Positions 25,899 through 33,417 of a stretch of DNA of 38,415 bases are shown one piece after another. Made by a program: the position numbers and the translations under genes. Below the pieces are notes generated by a model that saw nothing but the letters and a program-made list of their open reading frames with translations, was not told the DNA's origin and ran no database searches. Positions within the stretch are counted from its first letter, which is position 1; each line of letters opens with the position of its first letter. The stretch is from an uncultured Erysipelotrichaceae bacterium (GTDB lineage Bacteria; Bacillota_I; Bacilli_A; Erysipelotrichales; Erysipelotrichaceae), in contig CALUZH010000017.1 in assembly GCA_944325255.1 (NCBI GenBank), positions 1 through 38,415 of the forward strand. The letters run 5' to 3'.

Positions 25899-27215
25899 TT
25901 ATTTACCTAAACAGAAATTTTTAAACATATGATCAATCAAGTCTTCCTTATATTCAAGACCCAATATTTCAGCAAGCAAGCTATAAGCTTCCATGATGCC
26001 GTTATAAGTTACATCCAAGGGATAATCATAAATATTATTCTTGGTCTCTTTAATAACGCCAAGGGCCTGTTTCATTAGGGCAATTTGTCTTTCGTTATTT
26101 AAGACATCGGCATCAAGCAAATCCACATCTTCGGCAAAAAGCTTATCGATGGCTTCTTTGAGATCTTCAATATCGCCCTTAGCAGCTGCAATATTAATGC
26201 CTTCATGGGCCTTGATATCCTTTTTATTATAGACGACAAGATGACGCTTATTCTTGGCCACTGCCAATATTTCCGCATCTTCCTTATCTAAATCTTTTGA
26301 CCCGTCCAGCAAGACAATCAAAAAGTCCGCTTCATCAATGGCTTTCTTACTTTTAGCGATACCGATTTGTTCAATCTTGTCATCACTTTCATGAATGCCG
26401 GCCGTATCAATAAGATTGAGTGTTATATTTTTTAATTGAACCTCGCCTTCCACAAGATCTCTTGTCGTTCCGGCAATGTCGGTGACGATGGCCTTATCTT
26501 CGGCAATCAATGCATTTAAAAGGGAACTTTTACCGACATTAGGCTTACCGACAATGACGGTCTTTAGGCCGTTGCGGATGGTCATGAAGCGTTCAGCTTC
26601 ATCAATCATCGTCATAAAACGTTTTTCCCAAGCTGTTAGATAGGGCATAATCTCGGTATCGGTCATCTCTACTTCATCGGTATATTCGGGATAGTCGATA
26701 TTGACTTCAATCATGGCCAAAACATTCTTGATTTCCGTAAAAAGCGGTTGAAGCAGACGTTCAATGCTGCCGTCAATACCCCGCATGGCACTCTTGGCCT
26801 GGAAACGGTTTTTGGCATTGATCATATCATTTACCGCTTCGGCCCCAGCTAAATTAATACGACCGTTAAGGTAGGCCCGGCGGGTAAATTCACCGGGTTC
26901 AGCCAAACGGGCACCGTTAGCCAAAAGTAAGCCCAGTATTTTCCTGGTCACATAGATGCCGCCATGACAATTAATCTCCACCATATCTTCGGCTGTATAG
27001 GATTTAAAGGCCGCAAAATAGGAAATAAGCACTTCATCAAGGCGTTCGTCATTATCATAAATATGCCCATATATTATTGTATTGGGTTCAAGATCCTTAC
27101 GAAGATGGGCCAATTTTTTAATAATCGGCAAGGCATCTTTGCCCGACATGCGGACAATGGCAATTGCCCCCTTGACCAAGGCTGTAGAAATAGCACAAAT
27201 TGTATCTTCAAACAT
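25899..27215 (-). CDS. mnmE: tRNA modification GTPase MnmE
   Basis: This 438-residue GTPase works with MnmG to add a (carboxymethyl)aminomethyl group to U34 of certain tRNAs. The N-terminal folate-binding domain begins 'DTICAISTALVKGAIAIVRMSG'-like and contains 'REFTRRAYLNGR'-type 'GEFTRRAYLNGRINLAGAEA'. The inserted G domain has 'GKPNVGKSSLLNAL' (about 217-230), 'DIAGTTRD' and 'DTAGIHES'. The C-terminus ends 'FCLGK', where the Cys is conserved in the family's C(I/L/V)GK motif. AAGGA lies upstream of the ATG. The usual partner mnmG does not follow; tatD does. Confidence 0.96.
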   Translation of the reverse strand: MFEDTICAISTALVKGAIAIVRMSGKDALPIIKKLAHLRKDLEPNTIIYGHIYDNDERLDEVLISYFAAFKSYTAEDMVEINCHGGIYVTRKILGLLLANGARLAEPGEFTRRAYLNGRINLAGAEAVNDMINAKNRFQAKSAMRGIDGSIERLLQPLFTEIKNVLAMIEVNIDYPEYTDEVEMTDTEIMPYLTAWEKRFMTMIDEAERFMTIRNGLKTVIVGKPNVGKSSLLNALIAEDKAIVTDIAGTTRDLVEGEVQLKNITLNLIDTAGIHESDDKIEQIGIAKSKKAIDEADFLIVLLDGSKDLDKEDAEILAVAKNKRHLVVYNKKDIKAHEGINIAAAKGDIEDLKEAIDKLFAEDVDLLDADVLNNERQIALMKQALGVIKETKNNIYDYPLDVTYNGIMEAYSLLAEILGLEYKEDLIDHMFKNFCLGK

Positions 27216-27253
27216 TTTTCATCGTCCTTAAAATAAAAGAAAAGACTTTAGCG

Positions 27254-29242
27254 TCAATTCTTTAAATCAAAATCACTAAGCAATAAGACATCCATCGGTG
27301 CACTGGGGTCAGCTAAAAGCCGTTTAGATTGGCGAAGGATGGCATCTTCCACCAAATTGCGGGCCAGACGACCGTTACCGGAAGTGGCATCCTTTTGCAT
27401 TTGGACAATAGTAAAGTAGTCCTGCAAAGGTTTTAAAGCCGACTCTTCAATAATATAATCCTTGCCCTTGGCAATACTCACGGCAATTTGCATTAACTCT
27501 TCACCGGTATAATCATCAAAATGAATAATATTGGCAAAACGTGACTTAAGACCGCTGTTAGCCTTCAAGAAGTCTTCCATTTCCTTGGAATAACCGGCCA
27601 ATATGACAATCAAATCATCCCGGTGGTCCTCCATAGCCTTGACAATCGTATCAATAGCTTCAAGGCCAAAGGAATCGTCTTTACCCCGATAAAGCGAATA
27701 AGCCTCATCGATAAAAAGTACCCCGCCGATGGCACTTTGAATGACATCCATCGTTAAAGGTGCAGTATGGCCGACATACTTGCCGACTAAATCAGCTCTG
27801 GTAACTTCCACCAGTTGTCCCTGTTTTAAAATGCCGCAAGCCTTCATCATCCGGGAAACTAAGCGGGCAATAGTCGTCTTGCCGGTACCGGGATTGCCGG
27901 TAAAGATCATATGCTTGGATACTTCAGCAGTTTTTAGGCCTTTTTGTTTACGAAGCTTAGAGACCTTAATATGATTTTCCAAACTCAAAAGATAGTCTTT
28001 GACCGCCTGCAAGCCGACAATGGCATCCAATTCTTTTTGGATAGCTTCGCGTTCCTTACGATTGTCATCTTCAAAATCCAAGGCAAACTTATTATCCCCG
28101 TTAACAGCGACAATCTTGTCTTCTTCATAAGTCAATGTCAAAGACAAAAGATTATCTAGGCGCAAAGCCAAATCAACCAATTCATCATAAATATTGCGAA
28201 TTATCGGGGCCAAAGAATCAACCCCGTCATTGGGTTCAAAGGAAGCGATGATATGCTCACGCAAAGCATCTTCGATATGAACATCCATTTCTAATTGACT
28301 GGAACACTTCTGCTTAAAAGATAATAATAATTTATCAACGATTTTATTGACCGAATTCTGGTCTAAAATGCCCGTCTTGACCCGATCGCTTACGGCCTCA
28401 ATAAAGCCCCGGCCAAAATAATCGGTAATCTTGGCAATATCATTTTCGCTGATATAAACAAGGGTCTTATTATTGCCGTCAAGATGATCAATCACATCCT
28501 TAGATAATCGGGAAGTGGCTTCTTGCAGCTGGTTAGCCACAAAGACATAACGCTTATTTAAGGTACACTTGCCGCTTATGCTAAGCTCAGCCAGCATCCG
28601 GTTATAAATCGGACTGGCCATTTCGAAATTTTCAATGACAACGATCGGATTTTTACCCTGCAAGGCCACATAGATATCCTGCAAAAACAAAATTTCCTGA
28701 CTTTGGCTTTGATAGCGGGACATATCGATCGTGTTGACTTCATTAGATACCGTCAAACCATATTTTTTTAAAAGCCCGGCCATCGTAGTTACTAAAAGAT
28801 GGCGACCACTGCCGTTAGAACCTGACAAAATAATGGAACTGCGGATTTTTTCCGGGTCACTGCCCACCACATAGGGTCTTCTAAAGGCGATCGTCAAGGC
28901 ATCGCAGGCATCATCTTGGCCAATCACCGAGGTCTTTAATTCGGCATTGATCTTATCAAAGACTTCTTTTGAGGCCTTGCCGTAAACAATCGTCCTTGGT
29001 GAATCAATCTTCACATTAAAGTCTTTTTCAATCTCCTGACGCAGGGAACTGATATCTTTATCCGACAAGGATGTAAGTTTATTCAATTCTTCAATACGCC
29101 GTTCATTTTCTTTAATAATATCCTTTAAGGCACTATCACTTTTATCCAAGACATCCAAGGCATCTTGATAAATGCTCGGACTGCTGCGTCTTTTGCCGAA
29201 AACTTCCGCCATTAATTTTGTCTTCTCGGGATTTTCTTTCAT
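27254..29242 (-). CDS. Two-module AAA+ ATPase, C-terminal CbbX/SpoVK-like
   Basis: This 662-residue protein has a helical N-terminus (about 1-70), a first AAA-like module (about 90-350) and a second one (about 390-655). The second is a clear CbbX/SpoVK-type AAA+ domain: 'IVGLQAVKDYL', Walker A GNPGTGKTT (about 445), the pore-like 'LVGKYVGHT', Walker B 'GVLFIDEAYSLY' (about 508) and sensor 1 'VILAGYSKEM'. The first resembles a Clp-type module ('SVIGQDDACDALTIAFRRP') but its Walker A reads GSNGSGRH, lacking the Lys-Thr pair, so it is probably inactive. CbbX relatives remodel proteins; here the substrate is unknown. It overlaps the upstream gene by 4 bases. Confidence 0.85.
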   Translation of the reverse strand: MKENPEKTKLMAEVFGKRRSSPSIYQDALDVLDKSDSALKDIIKENERRIEELNKLTSLSDKDISSLRQEIEKDFNVKIDSPRTIVYGKASKEVFDKINAELKTSVIGQDDACDALTIAFRRPYVVGSDPEKIRSSIILSGSNGSGRHLLVTTMAGLLKKYGLTVSNEVNTIDMSRYQSQSQEILFLQDIYVALQGKNPIVVIENFEMASPIYNRMLAELSISGKCTLNKRYVFVANQLQEATSRLSKDVIDHLDGNNKTLVYISENDIAKITDYFGRGFIEAVSDRVKTGILDQNSVNKIVDKLLLSFKQKCSSQLEMDVHIEDALREHIIASFEPNDGVDSLAPIIRNIYDELVDLALRLDNLLSLTLTYEEDKIVAVNGDNKFALDFEDDNRKEREAIQKELDAIVGLQAVKDYLLSLENHIKVSKLRKQKGLKTAEVSKHMIFTGNPGTGKTTIARLVSRMMKACGILKQGQLVEVTRADLVGKYVGHTAPLTMDVIQSAIGGVLFIDEAYSLYRGKDDSFGLEAIDTIVKAMEDHRDDLIVILAGYSKEMEDFLKANSGLKSRFANIIHFDDYTGEELMQIAVSIAKGKDYIIEESALKPLQDYFTIVQMQKDATSGNGRLARNLVEDAILRQSKRLLADPSAPMDVLLLSDFDLKN

Positions 29243-29748
29243 TTGCCAATCTCCCTTTTTAATTTCTCATACATTTTTTCGCTAATTAATTCTTTTGAGC
29301 GCTTCAAAGCCTTATATACATAGACTAAGCCATCATAGTAGCCCTTAACATAAAGCGAATTCTTATTGGCTCGGGCATACTTGCCGATTTCATCATCAAC
29401 CTGTCCTTCGGCCAAATAAAGATTGCGGGGATTTTCTTTAGCCTTAAGCAGATACTTGCTCAGAGCATCCCGATGTCCTTCAACATAGTCTTTGGCATTA
29501 TTGTTTCCATAATCAACGCGACTTAAAAGCTGCATAAAACAATCCGAACGATTGTCATAATCATAAACCGACGGAAGTGAAGGTTTTTTTACCAAACGGG
29601 CAGCCCCGACGCTTTTACCGATACCGGCCAAGGAAACTTTCTTTTCCTCTCTGTCGGATGCTTCCTTTTCTTCATAATTTCCTTCATCCTTGGTTACTTC
29701 ATCAAGGAGTGAATAAATATCATCCAGTTTATTCTTGTCCGTCATCAT
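29239..29748 (-). CDS. Conserved-looking protein of unknown function, AAA+ partner
   Basis: I do not recognise this 169-residue protein. Its N-terminal 60 residues are highly charged (runs of Asp, Glu and Lys) and probably disordered. The rest is predicted helical, with 'DCFMQLLSRVDYG' (about 69-81) and 'YYDGLVYVYKALKRSKELI' (about 141-159). It has no signal peptide or membrane segment. It overlaps the XpaC-like gene by 20 bases and the AAA+ gene by 4, so the three are tightly coupled and the product is likely an adaptor or substrate of the ATPase (inference). An ATG one codon later is an equally good start. Confidence 0.7.
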   Translation of the reverse strand: MMTDKNKLDDIYSLLDEVTKDEGNYEEKEASDREEKKVSLAGIGKSVGAARLVKKPSLPSVYDYDNRSDCFMQLLSRVDYGNNNAKDYVEGHRDALSKYLLKAKENPRNLYLAEGQVDDEIGKYARANKNSLYVKGYYDGLVYVYKALKRSKELISEKMYEKLKREIGK

Positions 29749-30682
29749 CAGTTTCTTCCTTCTTAAACGGATTGCCGTTTACCAAACCGTCTTTTTTAAG
29801 CAATGATTGTAAGGTCGTTATATCAGCCGAAAGATTCATATAATCATCTTCATGAATCGATTTATTCATTTCCTTGAGAGCCTCATTAATCAGCACAATT
29901 GTCTTTAAAAGCTGAGTCTCATTATGTTTAAATTCATTGGAATCGGCACTGACCTTACCGAGTTCCTTATAATTTTCCAGGATCTTAGTAAGAATAGGCA
30001 AATAGTAATCATAGAGTTTAGAAAGCCGCTCGGCATCTTCTTCGCCGGCATATAAATCAATTTGTTTTAATAATTTACAAGTCTGGTCCAAGCTATTTTT
30101 AACTTCGGCATTATTGATATCAATATTAAGACCGCTGATTTTATCAATATAGCTTTGAGCCTTGGATACTTCCTTGATCGGTGTAACTGTTTTGGCTTGG
30201 GTACTTTCTTTTACTTCCGTATCATCCGACTTGGCAAAGGCCAACAACAATTCAAGAATTCGCTGATATATATCGCCATAATTATTACGGAACTCGGCTA
30301 AGGAAATGATCAACTCATTATCATAGGTAAGATAAAGATCATCGACTCCCGTATAATTGCCGTTTTTCGTCGTCAGGGCAATACCGTCACATACTGCCAA
30401 TTTCATATTATCCTTATAATAAGCATTTAATTTCTTATCAATGCGATTTAAATCGCGATTGGACATTGAGCGATAACGGCCCCCATCGCCGGACTGACTG
30501 TTGCGAACCCGGGAATAGCTGCGATTATCTTCGCTGCCTGCGCCTTTAAAAAGACCCGAAAAAATAAAAAGCACAATAAAAATCGGCAAAAGTGTAAAAA
30601 GGCCGGATAAAAGCGATCCGCCAAAACCAAAAATCAAAATTAACCAAAAAATGACGGTAAAACCGGAATTATTTCTGTTCAT
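29729..30682 (-). CDS. XpaC-like membrane-anchored protein
   Basis: This 317-residue protein has two N-terminal hydrophobic segments (about 8-26 and 28-46), a Ser/Arg-rich linker, and a soluble helical C-terminal half. That half ('YYLPILTKILENYKEL', 'INEALKEMNKSIHEDDY', 'LQSLLKKDGL') resembles the XpaC family (5-bromo-4-chloroindolyl phosphate hydrolysis protein), whose real role is unknown and which often occurs beside TelA-type toxic-anion-resistance proteins. No TelA gene is present here; an AAA+ gene takes that place. A TATAAT at about 30697 lies 10 bases from the ATG with no Shine-Dalgarno, so the message is almost leaderless. Confidence 0.75.
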   Translation of the reverse strand: MNRNNSGFTVIFWLILIFGFGGSLLSGLFTLLPIFIVLFIFSGLFKGAGSEDNRSYSRVRNSQSGDGGRYRSMSNRDLNRIDKKLNAYYKDNMKLAVCDGIALTTKNGNYTGVDDLYLTYDNELIISLAEFRNNYGDIYQRILELLLAFAKSDDTEVKESTQAKTVTPIKEVSKAQSYIDKISGLNIDINNAEVKNSLDQTCKLLKQIDLYAGEEDAERLSKLYDYYLPILTKILENYKELGKVSADSNEFKHNETQLLKTIVLINEALKEMNKSIHEDDYMNLSADITTLQSLLKKDGLVNGNPFKKEETDDDGQE

Positions 30683-30715
30683 ACTATTAATTATTATACT
30701 AGGGAAGCAAACAAT

Positions 30716-30752
30716 AAAAAAGAGGAAAGCTACTTAAGCTGTTTCCTCTTTT
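30716..30752 (-). terminator. Terminator overlapping the end of the 268-residue gene
   Basis: On the minus strand AAAAGAGGAAACAGC and GCTTTCCTCTTTT pair with a small bulge and are followed by TT. The left arm is made by the last codons (Lys-Glu-Glu-Thr-Ala), so the terminator is built into the coding end. It separates this gene from the XpaC operon. Confidence 0.75.
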
Positions 30753-31540
30753 ACACCGCGGTGCATTTCCGCGATAGATACAAAACGAATACTGTCGGCA
30801 TATTGCTTAGCTTGATTTCTTTGAGCCTTGACATTGCCTTCAAAGCGGGTATTAAGAATATTCTTATCGACCATGAATTGAACATAAACGACCTTTTTGA
30901 TCAAAAACCAACGGCTGATGCATGAACGAATAAACTGTTCACGATTATCACTGTTTTTAATGTCCGTAAAAAGGCTTTCGCCGATAGCTTCCGACAAAGC
31001 CAAACAATGTGCATAAACATCATCGTAATTATTAAAATGACGATGATCAAGTTCCCTTTGAACCTGACCGGCCCGTTTGATAAAAAGTTTGGCAAAGGCG
31101 TCTTTTACTGTTTCCGTATCAGCCATATCAACAGCCACAATATCATTCTTGGCTTCTTGATAAGGACTTGAAGGTTCGGTCAGACAATAGTACATGCCCT
31201 TGGCATAAATATAATCATCGTCTACCAAAAGTAAAGCTTTTTCATTTTCTTCGCGCTTGCCGTAAACGATGTAAGGGCAGATGACAGCCTCATTTTCCAA
31301 TTTGAAAATGTCTTTGTAACGAATAATTTGATTTGAGATCGATTCTTTAGAAACACCTATTTTAAGATTGACAACGATCTTCAAATCATGATCCATCATA
31401 AACAGGGCCTTCAAAGCAGGCGCTTGGTTACTACCTTCGTTTAAGGTATCTAAATAATCTTCTAGATAACCATTAAAATCACAAGCATTAGAACCTTTTC
31501 TAGCATCTTCCAGAGATCCTAAGAGCTCATAAATTCCCAT
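30734..31540 (-). CDS. Protein of unknown function next to the XpaC/AAA+ operon
   Basis: I do not recognise this 268-residue protein. It appears soluble, with a mixed alpha/beta N-terminal half (strands such as 'LKIVVNLKIGV' and 'AVICPYIVYG') and a helical C-terminal half ending in a basic stretch. No catalytic motif stands out. AGGAGG lies upstream of the ATG. It ends in its own terminator and is transcribed separately from, but in the same direction as, the XpaC-like operon. A divergent helical-protein gene begins about 125 bases upstream, and the shared intergenic region has a TTTCTAGAAA palindrome, so joint control is possible. Confidence 0.7.
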   Translation of the reverse strand: MGIYELLGSLEDARKGSNACDFNGYLEDYLDTLNEGSNQAPALKALFMMDHDLKIVVNLKIGVSKESISNQIIRYKDIFKLENEAVICPYIVYGKREENEKALLLVDDDYIYAKGMYYCLTEPSSPYQEAKNDIVAVDMADTETVKDAFAKLFIKRAGQVQRELDHRHFNNYDDVYAHCLALSEAIGESLFTDIKNSDNREQFIRSCISRWFLIKKVVYVQFMVDKNILNTRFEGNVKAQRNQAKQYADSIRFVSIAEMHRGVKEETA

Positions 31541-31567
31541 TTTTGCCTCCTATATAAACATAGGCTT

Positions 31568-31644
31568 ATTATACACTATTTTCTAGAAATTATATAATTT
31601 TTAACATAACTGTTGCGGAAATTTTCTTTACTAAAGCATATAAT
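31568..31644. promoter_or_regulatory. Divergent promoter region with TTTCTAGAAA palindrome
   Basis: A minus-strand TATAAT (31568-31573) faces the 268-residue gene. Plus-strand TATAAT boxes occur at 31593-31598 and 31639-31644 toward the helical-protein gene. A 10-bp perfect palindrome TTTCTAGAAA (31580-31589) sits between them. The -35 boxes are weak. An operator controlling both genes is an inference. Confidence 0.45.
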
Positions 31645-31666
31645 TAAAAAAGGGGGGATAGTAAAA

Positions 31667-32155
31667 ATGGATATTAATAACTTTAATCAAAAAGTCGATC
31701 ATGCCTTAAGACAATTGCAAAAAGAAGCTTTGAAAAAACGTTCCTTGGTCAATGATACAAATCAAAAAATCATTGATGATCTTTTAAATAAAACCCTTAA
31801 CGGCATCAATGAGGTCGTTCAAAAAGTTAATAGTACGACTGATTTGCAAGAAGCCGAAAATCTGGATTTGATTTACGATAAGTGCCTGGCCACAATTGAG
31901 CATAATCAAAAGCGCATTGTTGAGCTTAAAGAAAGAAATACCGATAAGGGACTCAAAGATTTTTTAAATAGCGAAGAAGTACAAAATGCCTATTCCGCCG
32001 TCAAGGATGTGGGTGTGAAAGTTTATGATGACCTTAAAAATTATATGAATAAGCCGGAAACTCAGGAAAAAATAAATGATGTCAAGAAAAAGACCATCGA
32101 TTATGCCCAAAAAGGTCTTGATAAATTGCGGGATATCTTAAAGGTCGAAAAATAA
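31667..32155 (+). CDS. Helical protein of unknown function
   Basis: This 162-residue protein is lysine-rich and appears almost wholly alpha-helical, with likely coiled-coil stretches (about 5-60 and 75-105) and a C-terminal part rich in 'DVKKKTIDYAQKGLDKL'-type amphipathic repeats. No signal peptide or membrane helix is visible. I do not recognise a family. The ATG at 31667 is chosen because a GGGGGG ribosome binding site lies about 9 bases upstream. It is the only plus-strand gene among minus-strand neighbours here and is divergent from the 268-residue gene, so it may belong to the same set. Confidence 0.7.
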   Translation: MDINNFNQKVDHALRQLQKEALKKRSLVNDTNQKIIDDLLNKTLNGINEVVQKVNSTTDLQEAENLDLIYDKCLATIEHNQKRIVELKERNTDKGLKDFLNSEEVQNAYSAVKDVGVKVYDDLKNYMNKPETQEKINDVKKKTIDYAQKGLDKLRDILKVEK

Positions 32156-32195
32156 AACGGCCTTTAAAAGACCGCCTTATATCATTAATTATTAG

Positions 32196-32230
32196 AAGCT
32201 TTATAATATTATCTAATCTTTATAAAGCTT
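32196..32230. terminator. Bidirectional terminator between convergent genes
   Basis: AAGCTTTATAA and TTATAAAGCTT are perfect complements around a 13-base loop, with T-rich sequence after the plus-strand arm. It lies between the helical-protein gene and the nitroreductase. A second imperfect hairpin (CGGCCTT/AAGACCG) lies at 32158-32174. Confidence 0.7.
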
Positions 32231-32731
32231 TTATTTTACCCAGTTGACCTTATCCGGATCATAACGGTCAACATCTTCTTTGACCTCATCGGCTACCCCG
32301 AAGGCCACGATGCCCACCGGCAATAAGTTATCCGGAAGTTTAAGTGTTTCCTTTATTAGATCCATCCGCTCCTTGATCGGACCAACGGCGCACCAGCAAG
32401 TGCCTAAGCCTTCTTCATAGGCCTCTAAAAGCATATTCTCGATGGCGGCTCCGCTATGAACATATAAGTAAGCTTCATCATTTAAAATATCACGATCACC
32501 GCTTACTACAATAGCAAAAGCTGCTGTTTTCATCATACTCATAGCTTTTTGAGCAGCAGCTAAAGAATTTAAAACGTCCCGGTTTTCAATAACCGTAAAC
32601 TTCCAAGTTTGCGTATTGCGGGCTGTCGGTGCCAACATAGCAGCCTTCAAGATTTCCTTAATTCTTTCTTCTTGGACTTTTTCATCTTTGAAGGCGCGGA
32701 TGCTGCGTCTTTTTAAGATTGCCTTAAGCAT
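32231..32731 (-). CDS. Nitroreductase-family NAD(P)H-dependent FMN oxidoreductase
   Basis: This 166-residue protein belongs to the nitroreductase family. It opens with 'AILKRRSIRAFKDEKV', the phosphate-binding part of the FMN site, followed by 'ILKAAMLAPTARNTQTWKF' (about 31-49), 'SGAAIENMLLEAYEEGLGTCW' (about 97-117) and 'LPVGIVAFG' (about 141-149). The protein is short, as in many small single-domain members. The ATG at 32731 has GAAGG 8 bases upstream; an upstream codon at 32767 has no better site. It follows jag after a terminator, so it is probably transcribed separately. Substrate unknown. Confidence 0.88.
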   Translation of the reverse strand: MLKAILKRRSIRAFKDEKVQEERIKEILKAAMLAPTARNTQTWKFTVIENRDVLNSLAAAQKAMSMMKTAAFAIVVSGDRDILNDEAYLYVHSGAAIENMLLEAYEEGLGTCWCAVGPIKERMDLIKETLKLPDNLLPVGIVAFGVADEVKEDVDRYDPDKVNWVK

Positions 32732-32785
32732 TATAATTACCTTCTTCCTAAGCCCATTTTCGCGCAATCAAAGCTCAAGGTCAAG

Positions 32786-32811
32786 AAAAAAACCGTCACA
32801 TTGACGGTTTT
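32786..32811 (-). terminator. Terminator of the rpmH-jag operon
   Basis: On the minus strand AAAACCGTCA and TGACGGTTTT pair around a very short loop and are followed by TTT. The left arm overlaps the jag stop codon. It closes the rpmH-rnpA-yidC-jag unit. Confidence 0.85.
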
Positions 32812-33415
32812 AATCAACATATTTGATGATTAGATGGCGCTTGTTGCCTTCGCCTTCCGACTCGGTCTTAATATGTTCACGGTTACTTAAGAATTGATGA
32901 ACCACCTTACGCTCATCATTAGGCATCGGATCTAAGGCCACATCAATATGGCTTCTGACTACTTCCTTGGCAATCCGATTAGCCATACCCCGTACCTTAC
33001 GATAGCGGTCTTCCTTATAATGATTGACATCAACAGTTAAATTGATGCGTTTTTTAAAAGTGTTATTGCAGGCAGCCTTCAAAACCGTAGAGATGGCTCT
33101 AAGTGTCTGCCCGGCCTTGCCGATGATGATGGCATTATTTTCGGCATCTAAGATAATTTTATAATTGTCGTTTTCGACAATAATCTCAATAGCCACTTCC
33201 TGATTTAAATTGGTAAAATAGGCTCCCAAATAATCAAAGATAAAATCCTTGATATCTTGCGGGGTATAAGCTTCAATAGTGACACTGTTGCCGATGCCCA
33301 AGAAGTGCTTATTTTCTTCAAGAACATTATAGGTAATCGCATCAAGCGGGCAATTTTTTTCCTTGGCCACCAAAGCCAGAGCTTCTTCTAAATTTTTCGC
33401 AGTATACTTTTCCAT
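32810..33415 (-). CDS. jag: RNA-binding protein Jag (KhpB)
   Basis: This 201-residue protein has the three Jag parts: an N-terminal Jag_N domain (about 1-50, 'EKYTAKNLEEALALVAKE'), a KH domain with the GxxG-type loop 'IIIGKAGQTLRAIS' (about 94-107), and a C-terminal R3H domain with the RxxxH pair in 'DERKVVHQFL' (about 167-176). KhpB works with KhpA as an RNA chaperone affecting cell elongation and division in related bacteria. It starts 2 bases after the yidC stop, in the conserved rpmH-rnpA-yidC-jag order. Confidence 0.95.
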   Translation of the reverse strand: MEKYTAKNLEEALALVAKEKNCPLDAITYNVLEENKHFLGIGNSVTIEAYTPQDIKDFIFDYLGAYFTNLNQEVAIEIIVENDNYKIILDAENNAIIIGKAGQTLRAISTVLKAACNNTFKKRINLTVDVNHYKEDRYRKVRGMANRIAKEVVRSHIDVALDPMPNDERKVVHQFLSNREHIKTESEGEGNKRHLIIKYVD

Positions 33416-33417
33416 TA

